Positions 6,807 to 7,688 of a stretch of 7,688 nt of DNA are shown piece by piece. Origin of the DNA: an uncultured Flavobacteriales bacterium. GTDB lineage: Bacteria > Bacteroidota > Bacteroidia > Flavobacteriales_D > Sanyastnellaceae. The notes under the pieces were generated by a model. That model saw only the letters and a list, made by a program, of their open reading frames with translations, was not told the DNA's origin and ran no database searches. The stretch lies in contig CALKUW010000163.1 of assembly GCA_937996585.1 (NCBI GenBank), positions 1 to 7,688 on the forward strand, in the 5' to 3' direction. How positions within the stretch are numbered: position 1 is the first letter of the stretch; the number at the start of each line of letters is the position of its first letter. A program made the position numbers and the translations under genes.

Positions 6807-6832
6807 TACCACAAGGGTGTCGGGCGACTCAA
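6803..6832 (-). promoter_or_regulatory. candidate sigma-70-type promoter of the regulator/operon
   Basis: On the minus strand TTGAGT (6832-6827) and TATTGT (6808-6803) are separated by 18 bp and resemble -35 and -10 elements (4 of 6 matches at the -10). The -10 overlaps the palindromic operator, giving a classical repressor arrangement. It is the only plausible promoter seen upstream of this gene string. Matches are imperfect, so the exact element is uncertain. Confidence 0.4.
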
Positions 6833-6902
6833 GAGGTGCGGGGTACCCTCAAAAAGGGTGGAAATGGGAGGGCGGTGTACCCTCCTCCTAGCCCGTGTTT
6901 GA

Positions 6903-6939
6903 CAACGGCAGGGCTGGAACCCGCATGGTTAAGCCGTTG
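6903..6939 (-). repeat. nested inverted repeat just after the IS1634-type transposase stop
   Basis: CAACGGC (6903-6909) and GCCGTTG (6933-6939) are perfect 7-bp arms. Inside them AACC (6918-6921) and GGTT (6927-6930) form a second small stem with a 5-base loop. The structure begins four bases beyond the transposase stop codon on the minus strand. It could be a hairpin that limits read-through from the element into the regulator gene, or part of the element's terminal region. No U-run follows, so a standard intrinsic terminator is not supported. Confidence 0.4.
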
Positions 6940-6943
6940 CTGG

Positions 6944-7319
6944 TTAGGTGATTTCACTACAGGGGTCAGGGGGCGTCAGCCGGGGCAGCCCCGCCGCCTT
7001 GAGGACGGCCTGGGCGTGGGGGGTGGGCTTGGCAACGAGCCGAGTCTGGTGCCCGTCCAGTTCCAGGGTGACCAGCCGCACGGGGCGGAGGGCCTCCAGG
7101 GCGGTATCCAGGGAAAGCGCCAGCCCGGCTCGCCGCAGGGCTTTTTCCAGGGCAACGCCCAGCACCAGGGCCAGGTGAGCCACGAACAGGTGGGCCCGGA
7201 CCCGCGGCTCGGTCCGGTGGTAGAGGGGACGGAGGGCCAGCACGTCCTTGAGGCAGCGGAAGCCCCGCTCCACGGTCTGCAACTCCTTGTAGGCGGCCAC
7301 CGCCTGCGGGACGAAAAAA
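6944..7319 (-). pseudogene. IS1634-type (IS4 superfamily) transposase, C-terminal remnant
   Basis: About 125 codons remain of a DDE transposase whose full length would be roughly 450-560 residues. The peptide AAYKELQTVERGFRCLK carries the Y-x6-E-x6-K spacing of the IS4-superfamily YREK motif that holds the catalytic Glu (Leu occupies the Arg position, as is common in IS1634 relatives). It is followed by RPLYHRTEPRVRAHLFVAHLAL, typical of the IS1634 C-terminus. Upstream the frame meets a stop at about 7331-7333, and the two catalytic Asp regions are absent, so the copy cannot be active. The 3' end looks natural, with a stop at 6944 and a stem-loop after it. It points toward the regulator and the operon. 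The family call is good; the element's right end was not identified. Confidence 0.8.
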
Positions 7320-7352
7320 TCCGCCGCAAGCTAGCGCCGAGGCAAAAAATCC
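7314..7352. repeat. 9-bp direct repeat at the IS junction
   Basis: AAAAAATCC occurs at 7314-7322 and again at 7344-7352, with 21 bp between the copies that includes the near-palindrome CGCAAGCTAGCG. The pair lies exactly where recognisable IS1634-type coding sequence ends. Eight- or nine-base duplications are known for IS256-type insertion, so this may be a scar, but chance or slippage at A-runs is equally possible. Confidence 0.35.
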
Positions 7353-7434
7353 AGGCCTGATGCGGGTTTCAGCTCAAAGGCCCCTCCCCCAAGGGCCCCG
7401 AAAGCCACCAACTTGTTAAACATGGGCTAAGTCC
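7320..7434. other. 115-bp junction between two truncated insertion sequences
   Basis: No gene is visible here. Both neighbouring transposase remnants lose their upstream parts at its two sides. It contains one copy of the AAAAAATCC repeat and a weak hairpin GGCCC/GGGCC (7379-7383 and 7393-7397), plus an in-frame stop at 7417-7419 ahead of the IS256-type fragment. It is best read as a rearrangement scar. Confidence 0.5.
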
Positions 7435-7688
7435 ATGCTGCGGGCCATCGCCTATGCCCCCAGGCGGGCGGAGGCGGAGCGCAAGCGGAAGGAGTTTGAG
7501 GAGTGGTGCCACCGGCACGGGTACGGGAAGGCGGCGGAGACGCTGGGGCGGGACTGGGAGCGGATGATGACGTTCTACCGGTACCCGAAGGAGCACTGGC
7601 GTCACCTGCGGACGACGAACGTGGTCGAATCGCCCTTTGCCGCATTGCGGCTGCGTACGGACGCGGCCAAGCGGTTCAAGAAGGTGGA
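7435..7688 (+). pseudogene. IS256/Mutator-family transposase fragment, 5'-truncated and running off the right edge
   Basis: From the ATG at 7435 the plus strand encodes 84 codons reaching the window end, starting MLRAIAYAPRRAEAERKRKEF. It contains DWERMMTFYRYPKEHW followed by HLRTTNVVESPFAALRLRT, the hallmark RTTN-x-x-ES block near the C-terminal third of IS256-type DDE transposases, then DAAKRFKKV. Homology may extend a few codons further up (AKSM), but an in-frame stop at 7417 ends it, and the N-terminal half with both catalytic Asp residues is missing. No ribosome site precedes the ATG. It is therefore a broken element; whether its 3' end is complete lies outside the window. It faces away from the IS1634-type remnant. 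Confidence 0.82.

Noticed and set aside
6841..6885. GGGTACCC palindrome and GGAGGG/CCCTCC hairpin as a second operator or terminator.
   Set aside because: The stems are short, no U-run follows on either strand, and they do not match the GTA-TAC operator type; GC-rich sequence produces such pairs by chance.
6903..6945. A tRNA-like T-arm on the minus strand (GCGGG, loop TTCCAGC, CCTGC).
   Set aside because: Only one arm fits; the loop lacks the purine at its fourth position, and there is no acceptor stem, anticodon arm or D-arm around it.
7369..7645. Minus-strand frames opposite the IS256-type fragment.
   Set aside because: Their Pro/Arg-rich translations are typical antisense shadows; the plus strand carries the conserved RTTN-x-x-ES transposase block.

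Overview
The window reads as part of a GC-rich bacterial chromosome. The coding strand is the minus strand almost throughout. It carries a compact transport-and-oxidation operon with Tat-exported solute-binding proteins, and its right end is littered with decayed insertion sequences. High GC, GTG starts, strong purine-rich ribosome sites and Arg/Ala/Leu-rich proteins would suit a high-GC Bacillota, Chloroflexota, Armatimonadota or actinobacterial-type organism, possibly a thermophile. The sequence alone does not settle the phylum.

Layout, in direction of transcription (right to left): a FadR-subfamily GntR regulator (6089-6772) with a palindromic operator just in front of it; an Ldh_2-family NAD(P)-dependent 2-hydroxyacid/keto-acid oxidoreductase (4916-6031); two tandem paralogous Tat-exported ABC solute-binding proteins (3571-4893 and 2037-3377) separated by a 193-bp purine-rich spacer; a MalF-type permease (1123-2076); a MalG-type permease (285-1130); and, running off the left edge, the first 40 codons of a second Ldh_2-family dehydrogenase (1-121). 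Short gaps and overlaps (58, 22, -40, -8 nt) argue for one operon. No ATP-binding subunit lies in the window.

Right of the regulator are two transposase remnants pointing away from each other: the C-terminal part of an IS1634-type transposase (minus strand, 6944 to about 7319) and part of an IS256/Mutator-type transposase (plus strand, about 7435 to the right edge). Both have lost their 5' parts at the same roughly 115-bp junction, so this looks like a rearrangement scar between two elements.

Proposed working model (inference): the regulator senses a small organic acid and controls its own promoter and the operon. The two binding proteins capture related ligands and hand them to one permease pair, powered by an ATPase encoded elsewhere. 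The two Ldh_2 enzymes reduce or oxidise the imported hydroxy/keto acid or sugar-acid derivative. The ligand cannot be read from the sequence. The least routine feature is the paired duplication: two binding proteins and two dehydrogenases around a single permease pair. Nothing in the window looks like a defence system, CRISPR array, RNA gene or phage.
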